Below are positions 46,779 through 54,496 of a stretch of 58,574 nt of DNA, in pieces; positions within the stretch are counted from its first letter, which is position 1, and each line of letters opens with the position of its first letter. Source of the stretch: Chloroflexota bacterium (lineage in GTDB: Bacteria; Chloroflexota; Anaerolineae; Anaerolineales; Villigracilaceae); NCBI GenBank assembly GCA_023459215.1, contig JAEWVF010000006.1, positions 1 to 58,574 on the forward strand. Reading direction: 5' to 3'. The notes under the pieces are model-generated. The model was not told where the DNA came from and ran no database searches. It worked only from the letters and a program-made list of their open reading frames with translations. The translations under genes and the position numbers were made by a program.

Positions 46779-47597
46779 ATGGCTGAAACTCACCAACACA
46801 TGCCCGACGCCAACCGCCTGAGCGTTTTGACCGCCGGGTTGTTATTAACCTATGCGCTACCGCGCATGTTGGAAACCCAAAGCCCGGTGCTCAACTGGAA
46901 CCTGCTCGGCCTGGCGGTTGTCATCCCGCTAAACCTGAGCCTGCTGACCATCCTTTTCGCGGCTGGTGTGACCGCCGCCGGTATGGATTGGATCCTGCGC
47001 AGCCACCCCTATTTCGAATCAGAAATCAGCCTGCAACACTGGCTGCTGCCCGCCCTGACTGCTTTCGCCCTGGGCATCCTGCTCTATAACCTGCCGCTCG
47101 GCCCGGCCTGGTGGGTCAGTTTTTCGGTGGGCAGCGTGTTGCTGCTCTTGGTGTTCTTTGCCGAATACATCGTGCTCGATTCCGCCGATACGCGCTATAC
47201 CATCGCCTCGGCCATCCTGATTGCGGTTTCGTTTTCGCTCTTTCTCATCCTGGCGGCGGCGCTTTCTTACGCCGGGACGCGTTTGCTGCTGATGATCCTG
47301 GTCGTGTTCCCGGCTGCGGGATTGGTCAGCTTGCGGGCCATGCACCTGCGCCTGAACGGGCGCTGGGAATGGCAGTGGGCCATCGGGATCGCCCTGGCCT
47401 GTGCGCAGTTCGCGGCGGCCCTGCACTACTGGCCGCTTTCTCCGGTGCAGTATGGGCTGCTGGCTCTTTCGCCTTTATACGCGCTGACAAACCTGGCCGT
47501 CGGCCTGGGCGAAGGCAACTTTCCCAGGCGCGCCCTGATCGAAGCCGGGATTTACCTGGGCCTGTTCTGGCTGTCGGCCCTGCTGCTGTTGCGATGA
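46779..47597 (+). CDS. Multi-pass membrane protein of unknown function
   Basis: A 272-residue protein with about eight membrane helices and short loops. I do not recognise a family. Small charged stretches (DSADTRYT, HLRLNGRWEWQWA) lie between helices. The stop overlaps the JAMM peptidase start by four bases (ATGA), so the two are translated together, and a joint function is likely. It begins directly at the predicted transcription start. Confidence 0.72.
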   Translation: MAETHQHMPDANRLSVLTAGLLLTYALPRMLETQSPVLNWNLLGLAVVIPLNLSLLTILFAAGVTAAGMDWILRSHPYFESEISLQHWLLPALTAFALGILLYNLPLGPAWWVSFSVGSVLLLLVFFAEYIVLDSADTRYTIASAILIAVSFSLFLILAAALSYAGTRLLLMILVVFPAAGLVSLRAMHLRLNGRWEWQWAIGIALACAQFAAALHYWPLSPVQYGLLALSPLYALTNLAVGLGEGNFPRRALIEAGIYLGLFWLSALLLLR

Positions 47598-48004
47598 ACC
47601 TGTCTGCAATCAGCCTTCCCAGGAAACTCTGGCAGCAAATGAAAGACCAGGTCAGCGCCGAAGCGCCGCTGGAAGCCTGCGGATTGGTCGCCGGCCGCGG
47701 CGGGAACGCCGAAGCGGTTTACGCGATCACAAACATGCTCAAAAGCCCGGTCAAGTTCCGCATGGAGCCGAAAGAACAGTTGCAGGCTCTCGAAGAAATC
47801 GAAGCCGCCGGGCTGGAACTGCTCGCCATTTACCACTCCCATCCGTCCGGGCCGGAAAGCCCTTCCGCAACCGACCTGAAGGAAGCTCATTACCCGGTCG
47901 CCTACCTGATCTGGGCCATCCACAACAACGAATGGCAGGTCCGGGCCTATCGGTTGGACAACAACAGCGCCGCCGAAATGGGACTCTACATATCTGAAAT
48001 GTAA
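47594..48004 (+). CDS. JAMM/MPN+ metalloprotease-like protein (Mov34/PAD-1, M67)
   Basis: A 136-residue JAB1/MPN+ domain protein. The complete metal motif is present: Glu in EAPLEACGLV, then YHSHPSGPESPSATD (HxH...S...D). Bacterial members trim the C-terminus of ubiquitin-like carrier proteins such as MoaD/ThiS types or relate to cysteine synthesis. Here the neighbour is an overlapping membrane protein, so processing of a membrane-linked substrate is possible. moaD is in the same window but 31 kb away and already ends in GG, so it should not need trimming. Confidence 0.9.
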   Translation: MNLSAISLPRKLWQQMKDQVSAEAPLEACGLVAGRGGNAEAVYAITNMLKSPVKFRMEPKEQLQALEEIEAAGLELLAIYHSHPSGPESPSATDLKEAHYPVAYLIWAIHNNEWQVRAYRLDNNSAAEMGLYISEM

Positions 48005-48060
48005 CTTCGCTGTTTTTTTCGTGTTACCTTAATCAAACAAATCGATTTGGAGGCGAGAGG

Positions 48061-48753
48061 ATGCAATTCCTATTGGATGCTGGTCTGGTTCTATTGGGTT
48101 ACCTGATTGGCTCGATCCCTTTTGGCTTGATTATTGTCAAGCTCAAGACAGGCAAAGATATTCGTAACGTTGAAAGCGGCCGCACCGGCGGGACCAATGC
48201 CCTGCGGGCAGCCGGTTTCTGGGCCGGACTCGGCACCGCCATCATGGATATACTCAAGGGCGCGGCAGCGGTTTGGATTGCGCAGGCGCTCACATCCAGC
48301 GAATGGGTGCATGTCCTGGCCCCGGTCGGCGCGATTCTGGGACATAACTATTCCGCCTATTTGCCCGAATTCGACGAGAACGGCAAGTTCAAGCGTTTGC
48401 GCGGCGGCGCGGGCGGCGGCCCGGCAGCGGGCGGCGCGCTCGGCCTGTGGCCGCAAGCCGGGCTGATTGTCATCCTGGCTGGGGCGCTGGTTTTCTTCGG
48501 GCTGGGATATGCCTCGGTAACGACCATCAGCGTTGGGCTGACCGCGATTATCGTTTTTGCGGTGCGGGCCTGGCTGGGAGAATCGCCCTGGATTTATGTG
48601 CTGTACGGCGTCCTGGCTGAAATCCTGCTGTTGTGGGCGCTGCGCCCGAACCTGAAAAAGCTGATGGAAGGCACCGAACGCGTGGTCGGCATCAGCCTGC
48701 ACGGGCGCATCAAGGCCAGGAAAGAACAGGCCGAGGCCAAAAAGGCGGCTTAG
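48061..48753 (+). CDS. plsY: Acyl-phosphate glycerol-3-phosphate acyltransferase PlsY
   Basis: A 230-residue membrane enzyme that transfers an acyl group from acyl-phosphate to glycerol-3-phosphate, the first step of phospholipid synthesis in most bacteria. Motif 1 is GSIPFGLIIVK, motif 2 SGRTGGTNALRAAGF, then AILGHNYSAY and GGAGGGPAAGGALG. The C-terminal Lys/Arg tail (KARKEQAEAKKAA) extends beyond the usual core. GGAGG lies nine bases upstream. A strong hairpin terminator follows. Confidence 0.95.
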   Translation: MQFLLDAGLVLLGYLIGSIPFGLIIVKLKTGKDIRNVESGRTGGTNALRAAGFWAGLGTAIMDILKGAAAVWIAQALTSSEWVHVLAPVGAILGHNYSAYLPEFDENGKFKRLRGGAGGGPAAGGALGLWPQAGLIVILAGALVFFGLGYASVTTISVGLTAIIVFAVRAWLGESPWIYVLYGVLAEILLLWALRPNLKKLMEGTERVVGISLHGRIKARKEQAEAKKAA

Positions 48754-48780
48754 GCCAGCAGCAAACGCGAAAAGTGAGTA

Positions 48781-48823
48781 AAATAAAGCGGGCAACCCCA
48801 TTTCCGGGTTGCCCGCTTTATTT
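48781..48823 (+). terminator. Intrinsic terminator after plsY
   Basis: Perfect 18-bp stem AAATAAAGCGGGCAACCC (48781-48798, 48806-48823) with a 7-base loop, ending in TTTATTT. Confidence 0.9.
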
Positions 48824-48839
48824 CTGAAAGGAAACGCTC

Positions 48840-49466
48840 ATGTTTATCTCACCGGAAGATTTCACCAAATTAGCCATCGCCTTGTTTATCGGAGCCGTGA
48901 TCGGCCTGGAACGCGAAATGCACAACAAAAGCGCCGGGCTGCGCACCATCACCCTGATCACCGTCGGGGCGGCCCTGTTCACGATTCTTTCGCTCAAATT
49001 CACCCAGGATGCGCGCGTGGCGGCCAACATCGTCAGCGGGATCGGGTTCCTCGGCGCGGGCGCAATCCTGTTCACCGAGGGCCGCATCAAAGGCCTGACC
49101 ACCGCCTCCTCGATCTGGGCGGCGGCAGCTTTGGGTATGGCTGTCGGATTGGGGGAATTCCTGCTGGCCGGGACAGCCGGCGTGATGGTCATCGCTGTCC
49201 TGTGGCTGTTTGCGCGCTTCGACCGCTGGCTGGATGCGCGCGGGCGCGAGGTGCGCACCTACCGGATGAGCGCGCAAAATATCGAGCCGCTTGAAAAACA
49301 GGATGTGGTCCTGAAAAAGCTGGGCATCCGCACCCTGCAAAAACGCGAGTACAAACAATCGAACCTGTTCAGTTGTGAATGGGATACGCGCGGCTCGCTG
49401 GCCATGCAGGAAAAATTCACCCACCAGGCCGCGCGCGACCCCGAAATCATCTCTGTGGATTATTAA
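48840..49466 (+). CDS. MgtC/SapB-family membrane protein
   Basis: A 208-residue protein with about four N-terminal helices of the MgtC/SapB type: IGAVIGLEREMHNKSAGLRT, GIGFLGAGAILFTEG and IKGLTTASSIW. A C-terminal ACT-like soluble domain (about 140-208) follows. Relatives modulate magnesium homeostasis or F-type ATPase activity. AAAGGAAAC precedes the ATG. It is transcribed on its own after the plsY terminator and converges on the kinase gene with a four-base gap. Confidence 0.9.
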   Translation: MFISPEDFTKLAIALFIGAVIGLEREMHNKSAGLRTITLITVGAALFTILSLKFTQDARVAANIVSGIGFLGAGAILFTEGRIKGLTTASSIWAAAALGMAVGLGEFLLAGTAGVMVIAVLWLFARFDRWLDARGREVRTYRMSAQNIEPLEKQDVVLKKLGIRTLQKREYKQSNLFSCEWDTRGSLAMQEKFTHQAARDPEIISVDY

Positions 49467-49470
49467 CCGG

Positions 49471-50385
49471 CTAGATTTTTGCCCTGGCCAGAAGTTCGGC
49501 GCAATCCAGGGCATATTGGCCGCCCTGGCCGGTATCGTCCGTATCCCACCAGGCCGAAAGCAGACAGTGGCACAGTCCCCAATCGCGCAGTTCAGCGCGC
49601 GGCAGGCGCAGATGCTCACTCAAAATCGCCAGACGACGTTCTGTAATCGCCAGAACGTCATCGATTTTTAACAAGTCGTCCCAGGGATTAATCAGCAGCG
49701 GCCCAACCTCGTAGCCGACCGGGCCGACCACGCCCTTCGGGTCGATGGCCAGCCAGCCAAACTCGCTACGCGCGGCGCTGAGTATATTGAAATGATGGAA
49801 ATCGCCGTGGATCAGCATCTGCGGGTTCGATGGGTGCAGGAAATCGGGCAGGAGCGCCTCGACCCGCTCGACCAACCAGCGCGGGAAAGGGCCGGTTCCG
49901 CCGCCGTAGGCGGGGCGCAGTTTGTCCAACTCGCCAAACCAGGAGGTCAGCGGGATAAAGGGCAATTCGGGCGGGGCCGGACGCCAAAGACGGGTCATCA
50001 CCTGGCAGGCGATGTGGGTGCGGGCTTCATCATCTTTCAGCGTGACCAGCATGTCGCCGGGATATAACCGCTCGAGCAGGTAGGTATAGTTTTCATCGTC
50101 CGCTTCGAGCAGGCGGCAGGCCCCTTCCCCGGCGAACAGGCGCAGGGCGGTCATCTCGCTCAAAATCTCGCGGTTGGGAACCCCGATTTTCAGAACCGCT
50201 TGTGTGCCATCGGCGCGGGTTGCGGCGCAGACATAGTTATAGGAAAGCAGGAATGGCTCGCCCAGCGATAAATCCCAGCGGCGGGCGGACTGGTTCAACA
50301 GGTCGGGCAAATCGGCCAGCCAGCGCTGGCCCTCAGCCCCGAAGGAATGGCAAATATTGCGGATAAAAGTATCGGGCAGTTTCAT
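49471..50385 (-). CDS. Aminoglycoside/hydroxyurea phosphotransferase family kinase (APH(6)-like)
   Basis: A 304-residue protein-kinase-fold small-molecule kinase of the APH(6)/hydroxyurea-resistance family. The catalytic loop is LIHGDFHHFNIL (HGDxxxxN) and the metal motif is AIDPKGVVGP. GTQAVLKIGVPNREILSE supplies the ATP-binding Lys. Family members phosphorylate streptomycin, but chromosomal copies often have other, unknown substrates, so resistance is not claimed. It overlaps no gene and is 20 bases downstream of the hydrolase start region. Confidence 0.88.
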   Translation of the reverse strand: MKLPDTFIRNICHSFGAEGQRWLADLPDLLNQSARRWDLSLGEPFLLSYNYVCAATRADGTQAVLKIGVPNREILSEMTALRLFAGEGACRLLEADDENYTYLLERLYPGDMLVTLKDDEARTHIACQVMTRLWRPAPPELPFIPLTSWFGELDKLRPAYGGGTGPFPRWLVERVEALLPDFLHPSNPQMLIHGDFHHFNILSAARSEFGWLAIDPKGVVGPVGYEVGPLLINPWDDLLKIDDVLAITERRLAILSEHLRLPRAELRDWGLCHCLLSAWWDTDDTGQGGQYALDCAELLARAKI

Positions 50386-50405
50386 CGGCGCACAGGAGAA
50401 ATGGG

Positions 50406-52919
50406 CTAGCGGGTCGCAGAATCAATCATCGGCAGGAAGACGGTGCGATAGAGCGCCTCGTGCTCATCTTTGTTTGAAAATTGCACAACAACGATCGACC
50501 AGCCGCGGTCTTCGGCCATGGCAATATCCACCGGACGGCCATACGAGGAGGAAGTGTAAAGCTGCCAGTTGAAATCATCCGTCTGGCGCTCGCCAGCCGG
50601 CATGAGCGGACCATCCAGCCCGCGGTAGCCGTTCAACTGTGAGCCGAAGTGTTCTTCGATGCTTGCAATAGAGCCACGAACACGAAATAAACCAACTTCA
50701 GTGATGTCAAAGGGCGAGTTATTCCGATAATAGTAGCCATCGCCATCAGTCTGCCAATCTCTGGGAACGCTTACGCGATAGCCGTTGGCCGTTACGTTTT
50801 GCAAAAGCAGAGCCGGTTCACCTGTATATGGAACCACAAAAACAGGAGCTTTCAGATTATTCATGCAAGTTTGGCTCGGTTCTCGGGCCGGGTCGGCGAG
50901 AAACTGACGCGCCATGTTAATGCCGCAGCCAGTCAAATCTTCGATGCTGGGGGCGTGTCCCAGATTGGGGAATTCAAAATAATAATAATTGCCCAAATAA
51001 GGCGCAATCTGTTTGCCGTAATCGGGGGGCGTAGTTGGGTCGTAAGTGCCGGCAAAAATCAGGGTGGGAATGTCGCTCACCAGCAAGTCATTTTCTCCAT
51101 AAGCAGGCGGCAAAGCGCCCCAGTTTCGGCAAGTTTTGAAAATATCATTCAGGCCGCCATGAAAAGGATGCAGGGAAAGTTCCCGCAAATATTTGGGGTC
51201 AGTTGCGGCGGCAGTAGCCTCAATCGTAGTGGCAAGGATTTGTTCGTGGCAAATCATGTTGATATAAAGGCCAGGTGCAATGCCATCCAGCGCAAAAAGC
51301 AACGAGGATTGCTGCATAATCAGGGCTGAATAATCACCCGCGCTAAAGCGTGAGATAGTCTGTGGGGCCGTGCCAATAAAGTATGCGCTTTTAATCGATC
51401 CCGCCACTAAATCTATCAGCAAATTACCATCGACCATTTGGGTAACGACACCTCCCGCCGTAGCGCTGCTTACCGAAACCGGATTTTCATCCAACTCATG
51501 AACCAGGTCCCAGAAGGTCTCTTCAAGATTAGGATAGGCGCTGTTGCAGGCAGGGTCGAGCGCGCAAGCGGTGAAAAGGGTTTCAAATCCCGAATCGATT
51601 GCACTAAAATAGGTTTCGATAACACTGGTATTTACCGGTACTACCGAGTCGAGGATGGCCGTATTGACGATCTCGGGATATTCGCGCATGATGACCTGCG
51701 CCAGGCGCGTGCCATACGAAGCGCCATACAAATTGACCTTGTCGTATCCCAGCGCGCCGAGCAGGTCGCGCACATCGGCAGCGCTTTCGCGGGTGGTGTA
51801 AGCCTGCAATTGGACTCCCTGTCCGCGCATCAGTCCGCTGCAAGCATGGAAGGCGTTGGCGTAAACCAGATCGCGGGTGGTGCTGTCAATCAGCCCGCGG
51901 ATGTCCTGCAAGTACATTTTCGTCAACTCGTCACACTCCAGCACCGGCTCAGACAGGCCGGTGCCGCGCTGGTCGAAAACGATAAAGTCATGCTTGTCCA
52001 GGAATGGCTCGACCAGGACGCCATAAGCGCTGGCGCTCAACTCGAGCGCCCCAGCCCCTGGCCCGCCCTGCAAGAAAATCACCGGGTCGGCCGGGGTGTC
52101 GCTGTGTGAACTGTAAACCGCCACCACCAGGCGGATTCGGCGCTCGGGATCGCCGGTGCGGTCTTCGGGCACGCTCAAATAGCCGCAACTGACCGAGGCA
52201 TTGGGCGCGCCGAACGGGCAGGGGACTTTCTCGTAAACCGGCTGGTAAACCACCGTCGGTTTGGACGTCGGGATCGGGGTGGGCAATTCGGGCGTCGGGC
52301 TGGAGGCGGCCGTCGCGGTTGACGTTGGCCCGGACAGCGCAGCGGAGGTCGGCCCGGCAGCCGCGCCGAGTGGGGTCGACCAGCGCGAAATGCTGTAGCC
52401 AACCAGCACCACCCCGATAATCAGCACCGTTACAAAAACGGCCGCGATGGCAATCAGGCCGGCCCGATTCGATTTCTTCTTTTTCTTGGGAGCCGGGTTC
52501 GGACGGGCAGCGGGCGGGCGCTGCGGGGCTTCCTTGCGCACGGGCGGAGTCTCCACAAGCGCTGCCAGCGCTGCGGCAGGCTTGGCCGGCGCGCTGGCCG
52601 GTATCGCCGCAGCCGTCGGGCGGGAAACTTCGCCTGTCTCAACAAACGGAGACTGCCTGGCCGGAGTTGGGGCCGGTTCCGGCTGGCTCAAGCGGGCCAG
52701 TTCAGCCCTGGCGACCCGGTTGTGCGGGTTGAGCGCCAGGACGCGCTGGAAACAATAAACGCGCCGTTCGGCCTCGGGCAGGCAGTAGCCCAATCCCAGC
52801 CAGGCCTGTTCGCAGGCCGGATCGAGCTTGACCACCTGCATGAACAGCCCGGCTGCCTGGGCGCGGTTGCCCGCTTTGGCGGCGGCAATCCCCGCTTGAA
52901 GCAGTTCGTCTTTTGACAC
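50406..52919 (-). CDS. TPR-TM-alpha/beta hydrolase fusion (tripeptidyl-aminopeptidase-like)
   Basis: This 837-residue protein begins with about two TPR-like repeats (1-75, with AGNRAQAAGLFMQVVKLDP), a low-complexity Pro/Ala-rich stretch with a basic KKKKKSNR, and a membrane helix (153-176). A Thr/Pro/Ser-rich linker leads to an alpha/beta hydrolase of the TAP/SlpD type (about 230-745). Ser401 in LYGASYGTRL is the nucleophile and FDQRGTGLSEP is the oxyanion region. GTYDPTTPP and LGHAPS supply the Asp and His. A C-terminal lipase-like part follows (about 750-837). The start codon is GTG at 52919, with AGAGG upstream. The TPR part lies inside and the enzyme outside, so it may cleave peptides or esters at the surface. 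Confidence 0.87.
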   Translation of the reverse strand: MSKDELLQAGIAAAKAGNRAQAAGLFMQVVKLDPACEQAWLGLGYCLPEAERRVYCFQRVLALNPHNRVARAELARLSQPEPAPTPARQSPFVETGEVSRPTAAAIPASAPAKPAAALAALVETPPVRKEAPQRPPAARPNPAPKKKKKSNRAGLIAIAAVFVTVLIIGVVLVGYSISRWSTPLGAAAGPTSAALSGPTSTATAASSPTPELPTPIPTSKPTVVYQPVYEKVPCPFGAPNASVSCGYLSVPEDRTGDPERRIRLVVAVYSSHSDTPADPVIFLQGGPGAGALELSASAYGVLVEPFLDKHDFIVFDQRGTGLSEPVLECDELTKMYLQDIRGLIDSTTRDLVYANAFHACSGLMRGQGVQLQAYTTRESAADVRDLLGALGYDKVNLYGASYGTRLAQVIMREYPEIVNTAILDSVVPVNTSVIETYFSAIDSGFETLFTACALDPACNSAYPNLEETFWDLVHELDENPVSVSSATAGGVVTQMVDGNLLIDLVAGSIKSAYFIGTAPQTISRFSAGDYSALIMQQSSLLFALDGIAPGLYINMICHEQILATTIEATAAATDPKYLRELSLHPFHGGLNDIFKTCRNWGALPPAYGENDLLVSDIPTLIFAGTYDPTTPPDYGKQIAPYLGNYYYFEFPNLGHAPSIEDLTGCGINMARQFLADPAREPSQTCMNNLKAPVFVVPYTGEPALLLQNVTANGYRVSVPRDWQTDGDGYYYRNNSPFDITEVGLFRVRGSIASIEEHFGSQLNGYRGLDGPLMPAGERQTDDFNWQLYTSSSYGRPVDIAMAEDRGWSIVVVQFSNKDEHEALYRTVFLPMIDSATR

Positions 52920-52952
52920 AAGGACCTCTGTTTGATTTTTTGTGTAACTATC

Positions 52953-53113
52953 TTGACAATGTCAAATTAAGGTTGGCTCGTTTTTTTTACCACAATGGTA
53001 ACGAAGGAACACGACGGAAACCCATTTTCGTTTTTTGCCCTCCGTCGTGAAACGTTGTTACCGTTGTGGTGTAGGGGTTTTGGCTTTCTGAATTGAAATA
53101 TGACATTGTCAAA
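52953..53113. mobile_element. Composite inverted-repeat element (MITE-like)
   Basis: Inverted copies of TTGACAATGTCA at both ends enclose a long imperfect hairpin. The total length is about 160 bases, with no coding potential. No target-site duplication was identified, so the MITE label is tentative. Confidence 0.4.
52989..53070. repeat. ACCAC-type inverted repeat, copy 2
   Basis: Left arm 52989-53018 and right arm 53041-53070 pair over 30 bases with about six mismatches (starting ACCACAATGGTAACGAAGGA). It is related to copy 1 at 18093-18175. Confidence 0.8.
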
Positions 53114-53153
53114 CTATTCAGCTTCATGCTTTGAGCTGGCAACTCTCTCTGAT

Positions 53154-53231
53154 TTGTCATTTCGAAACGCGAAGCGGTGAGAAATCCTGCATGCGTTCCA
53201 GAAGATTTCTCGCTATCACTCGAAATGACAA
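53154..53231. repeat. TTGTCATTTCGAA...GAGAAATC inverted pair
   Basis: Arms 53154-53186 and 53204-53231 are inverted copies of the arm at 13121-13157. The whole forms a stem-loop of about 78 bases. Confidence 0.75.
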
Positions 53232-53286
53232 GCTATCACGAAGTTTGTCCGGTAGAGAATTTTTACCTAATCTTTAAGCTTTTACC

Positions 53287-54078
53287 TTACTCACCACTTG
53301 CTTCATCATCATAGTTATCGTAAAGAGGTAGAGAACCAAACATACCGCTTGCCTCACGTTTCATAAACTCTCTTCCTCCGTCACGAGTTTCTTTGAACGC
53401 TTGGCGAAAAGCTTCTGCAATGTTACCTTCTTGCCCAGAAACTGGAAAGTTATCGGGAAAATCAATATCTTCGCTTTCATCCAACTCAATAACAATATGG
53501 TGAACACGTTTTAGATGTCTTTTTAAGCTAATTGGTTTTATTGGATCACCACAGTATTTACATTTGATAGGATCACCCTTATTTTGGTTGGTTATTTCTA
53601 AATATATGGAATAGTGAGAAATAACAACGTGATATTCAAAATGCTCACGCAAAACGGGTTTATCGCAAAGTTCACATTTTTTTATAGAACGAAGGACTGA
53701 TCTTTTACCTTTTGCATCTTCCGTAGGATTTTTTGGGTTTTTGTTATTCTCGTGTTTAACGCAGGATGAGTACAATTCGGCATGTTCACGTATGATATGA
53801 GCATTAAACTTATGAACTGGATATCTTTTTCCGCAATCTTCACAAATAATTCTTGGAGATTGCGGAATAAAACCTCCTGAGCTTTTGGATATTTCTGCAA
53901 ACAATGAAGATGCTTTTGGAAGAAACTTTTCTTTAGATCCAATACTACTTTGATGTTTAACTTCTTTTTCACCATAGTATTCAACCCATTGCTTCACAGA
54001 AATTACTATACCAGAGTCATCTGTGACCCAATAATTTGACTCGCTGTTTTCAGAATTAGAACGCTTATTTTTTTTCAT
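53287..54078 (-). CDS. Triple C2H2 zinc-finger protein, AT-rich, unknown function
   Basis: A 263-residue basic protein with three identically spaced C2H2 fingers, C-X2-C-X11-H-X4-H: Cys79/82-His94/99, Cys135/138-His150/155 and Cys173/176-His188/193. Only short linkers separate the second and third. The N-terminal Asn/Ser/Lys-rich part (1-75) and the acidic C-terminal tail (200-263) look disordered. The gene is far more AT-rich than its neighbours, which suggests recent acquisition. No helicase, nuclease or phage gene adjoins it. Tandem C2H2 fingers are rare in bacteria. DNA or RNA binding is likely, but the role is unknown. Confidence 0.8.
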   Translation of the reverse strand: MKKNKRSNSENSESNYWVTDDSGIVISVKQWVEYYGEKEVKHQSSIGSKEKFLPKASSLFAEISKSSGGFIPQSPRIICEDCGKRYPVHKFNAHIIREHAELYSSCVKHENNKNPKNPTEDAKGKRSVLRSIKKCELCDKPVLREHFEYHVVISHYSIYLEITNQNKGDPIKCKYCGDPIKPISLKRHLKRVHHIVIELDESEDIDFPDNFPVSGQEGNIAEAFRQAFKETRDGGREFMKREASGMFGSLPLYDNYDDEASGE

Positions 54079-54088
54079 AAAGGCTCAA

Positions 54089-54170
54089 AAGTCCGAATAT
54101 ATTTTGGCCCATCTAACCGCATCCGGCACATACTGCTCAACGATCGCGCAGGTGATAACGTTTTCCTTTA
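54089..54170 (-). pseudogene. Relic of a GH1 beta-glucosidase C-terminus
   Basis: Minus-strand translation gives KENVITCAIVEQYVPDAVRW, which matches the end of the adjacent GH1 enzyme, KENGLTREMVAQYAPEAVEK, at about 60 per cent. It is cut off from any start and ends in a stop at about 54087. It lies just past the higA stop, so higA is flanked by two copies of this sequence. Confidence 0.6.
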
Positions 54171-54173
54171 AAC

Positions 54174-54485
54174 TTACCCGGCAACAGGCGCCAAAGGCCG
54201 AATGGTTTCCAAAACTTTTAATTCATCCTGCTGGGCAAAATACATGTCCCAACGCAACTGGATATTCATCCAGAAATCGGCAGAAGTATTGAAATATTTT
54301 GCCAACCGCAAAGCCGTGCTCGGCGTGATGCCCCTGCGCCCGTTGACAATGTCATTGACGCGTTGGTAGGGCACATGAATGGCATCGACCAGCTCGCGCT
54401 GGGTTAATCCCATCGGATTCAAAAACTCTTCCAAAAGCATTTCACCCGGATGAGTAGGGGTGCGGTTTGTGGGAATGCGTACCAT
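54174..54485 (-). CDS. HigA-family antitoxin-like HTH protein, no toxin adjacent
   Basis: A 103-residue HigA/VapI-type antitoxin-like protein. TPTHPGEMLLEEFLNPMGLTQ opens it, an XRE helix-turn-helix follows (QRELVDAIHVPYQRVNDIVN, then GITPSTALRLAKYF), and the FWMNIQLRWDMYFA segment is the typical C-terminal part. Of two tandem ATGs, the second (54485) stands six bases from GGAG; the first is at 54488. The HigB toxin that usually precedes HigA is absent: upstream is the GH1 gene, 11 bases away. It may be an orphan regulator. Confidence 0.88.
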   Translation of the reverse strand: MVRIPTNRTPTHPGEMLLEEFLNPMGLTQRELVDAIHVPYQRVNDIVNGRRGITPSTALRLAKYFNTSADFWMNIQLRWDMYFAQQDELKVLETIRPLAPVAG

Positions 54486-54496
54486 CATTTTCTCCT

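Larger units (their letters stand above)
52920..53286. other. Repeat-rich intergenic region, 367 bases
   Basis: This is the largest gap in the window. It holds an outer inverted repeat TTGACAATGTCA (52953-52964 and 53101-53112), the 30-bp-arm inverted repeat (52989-53070) and the GAGAAATC/TTTCGAA repeat (53154-53231). I see no gene in it. It marks the border of the AT-rich island at 53287. Confidence 0.75.

Noticed and set aside
49471..50385. Antibiotic resistance gene
   Set aside because: The kinase family includes streptomycin kinases, but there is no mobile context and chromosomal relatives have other roles, so resistance is not claimed.
52920..54173. Prophage or integrative element
   Set aside because: No integrase, transposase, tRNA attachment site or phage structural gene is visible; only repeats and AT-rich DNA support transfer.
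54104..54292. Plus-strand small frame near higA as a possible HigB toxin
   Set aside because: Its sequence has no RelE/HigB features and it runs antisense to higA and the GH1 relic.
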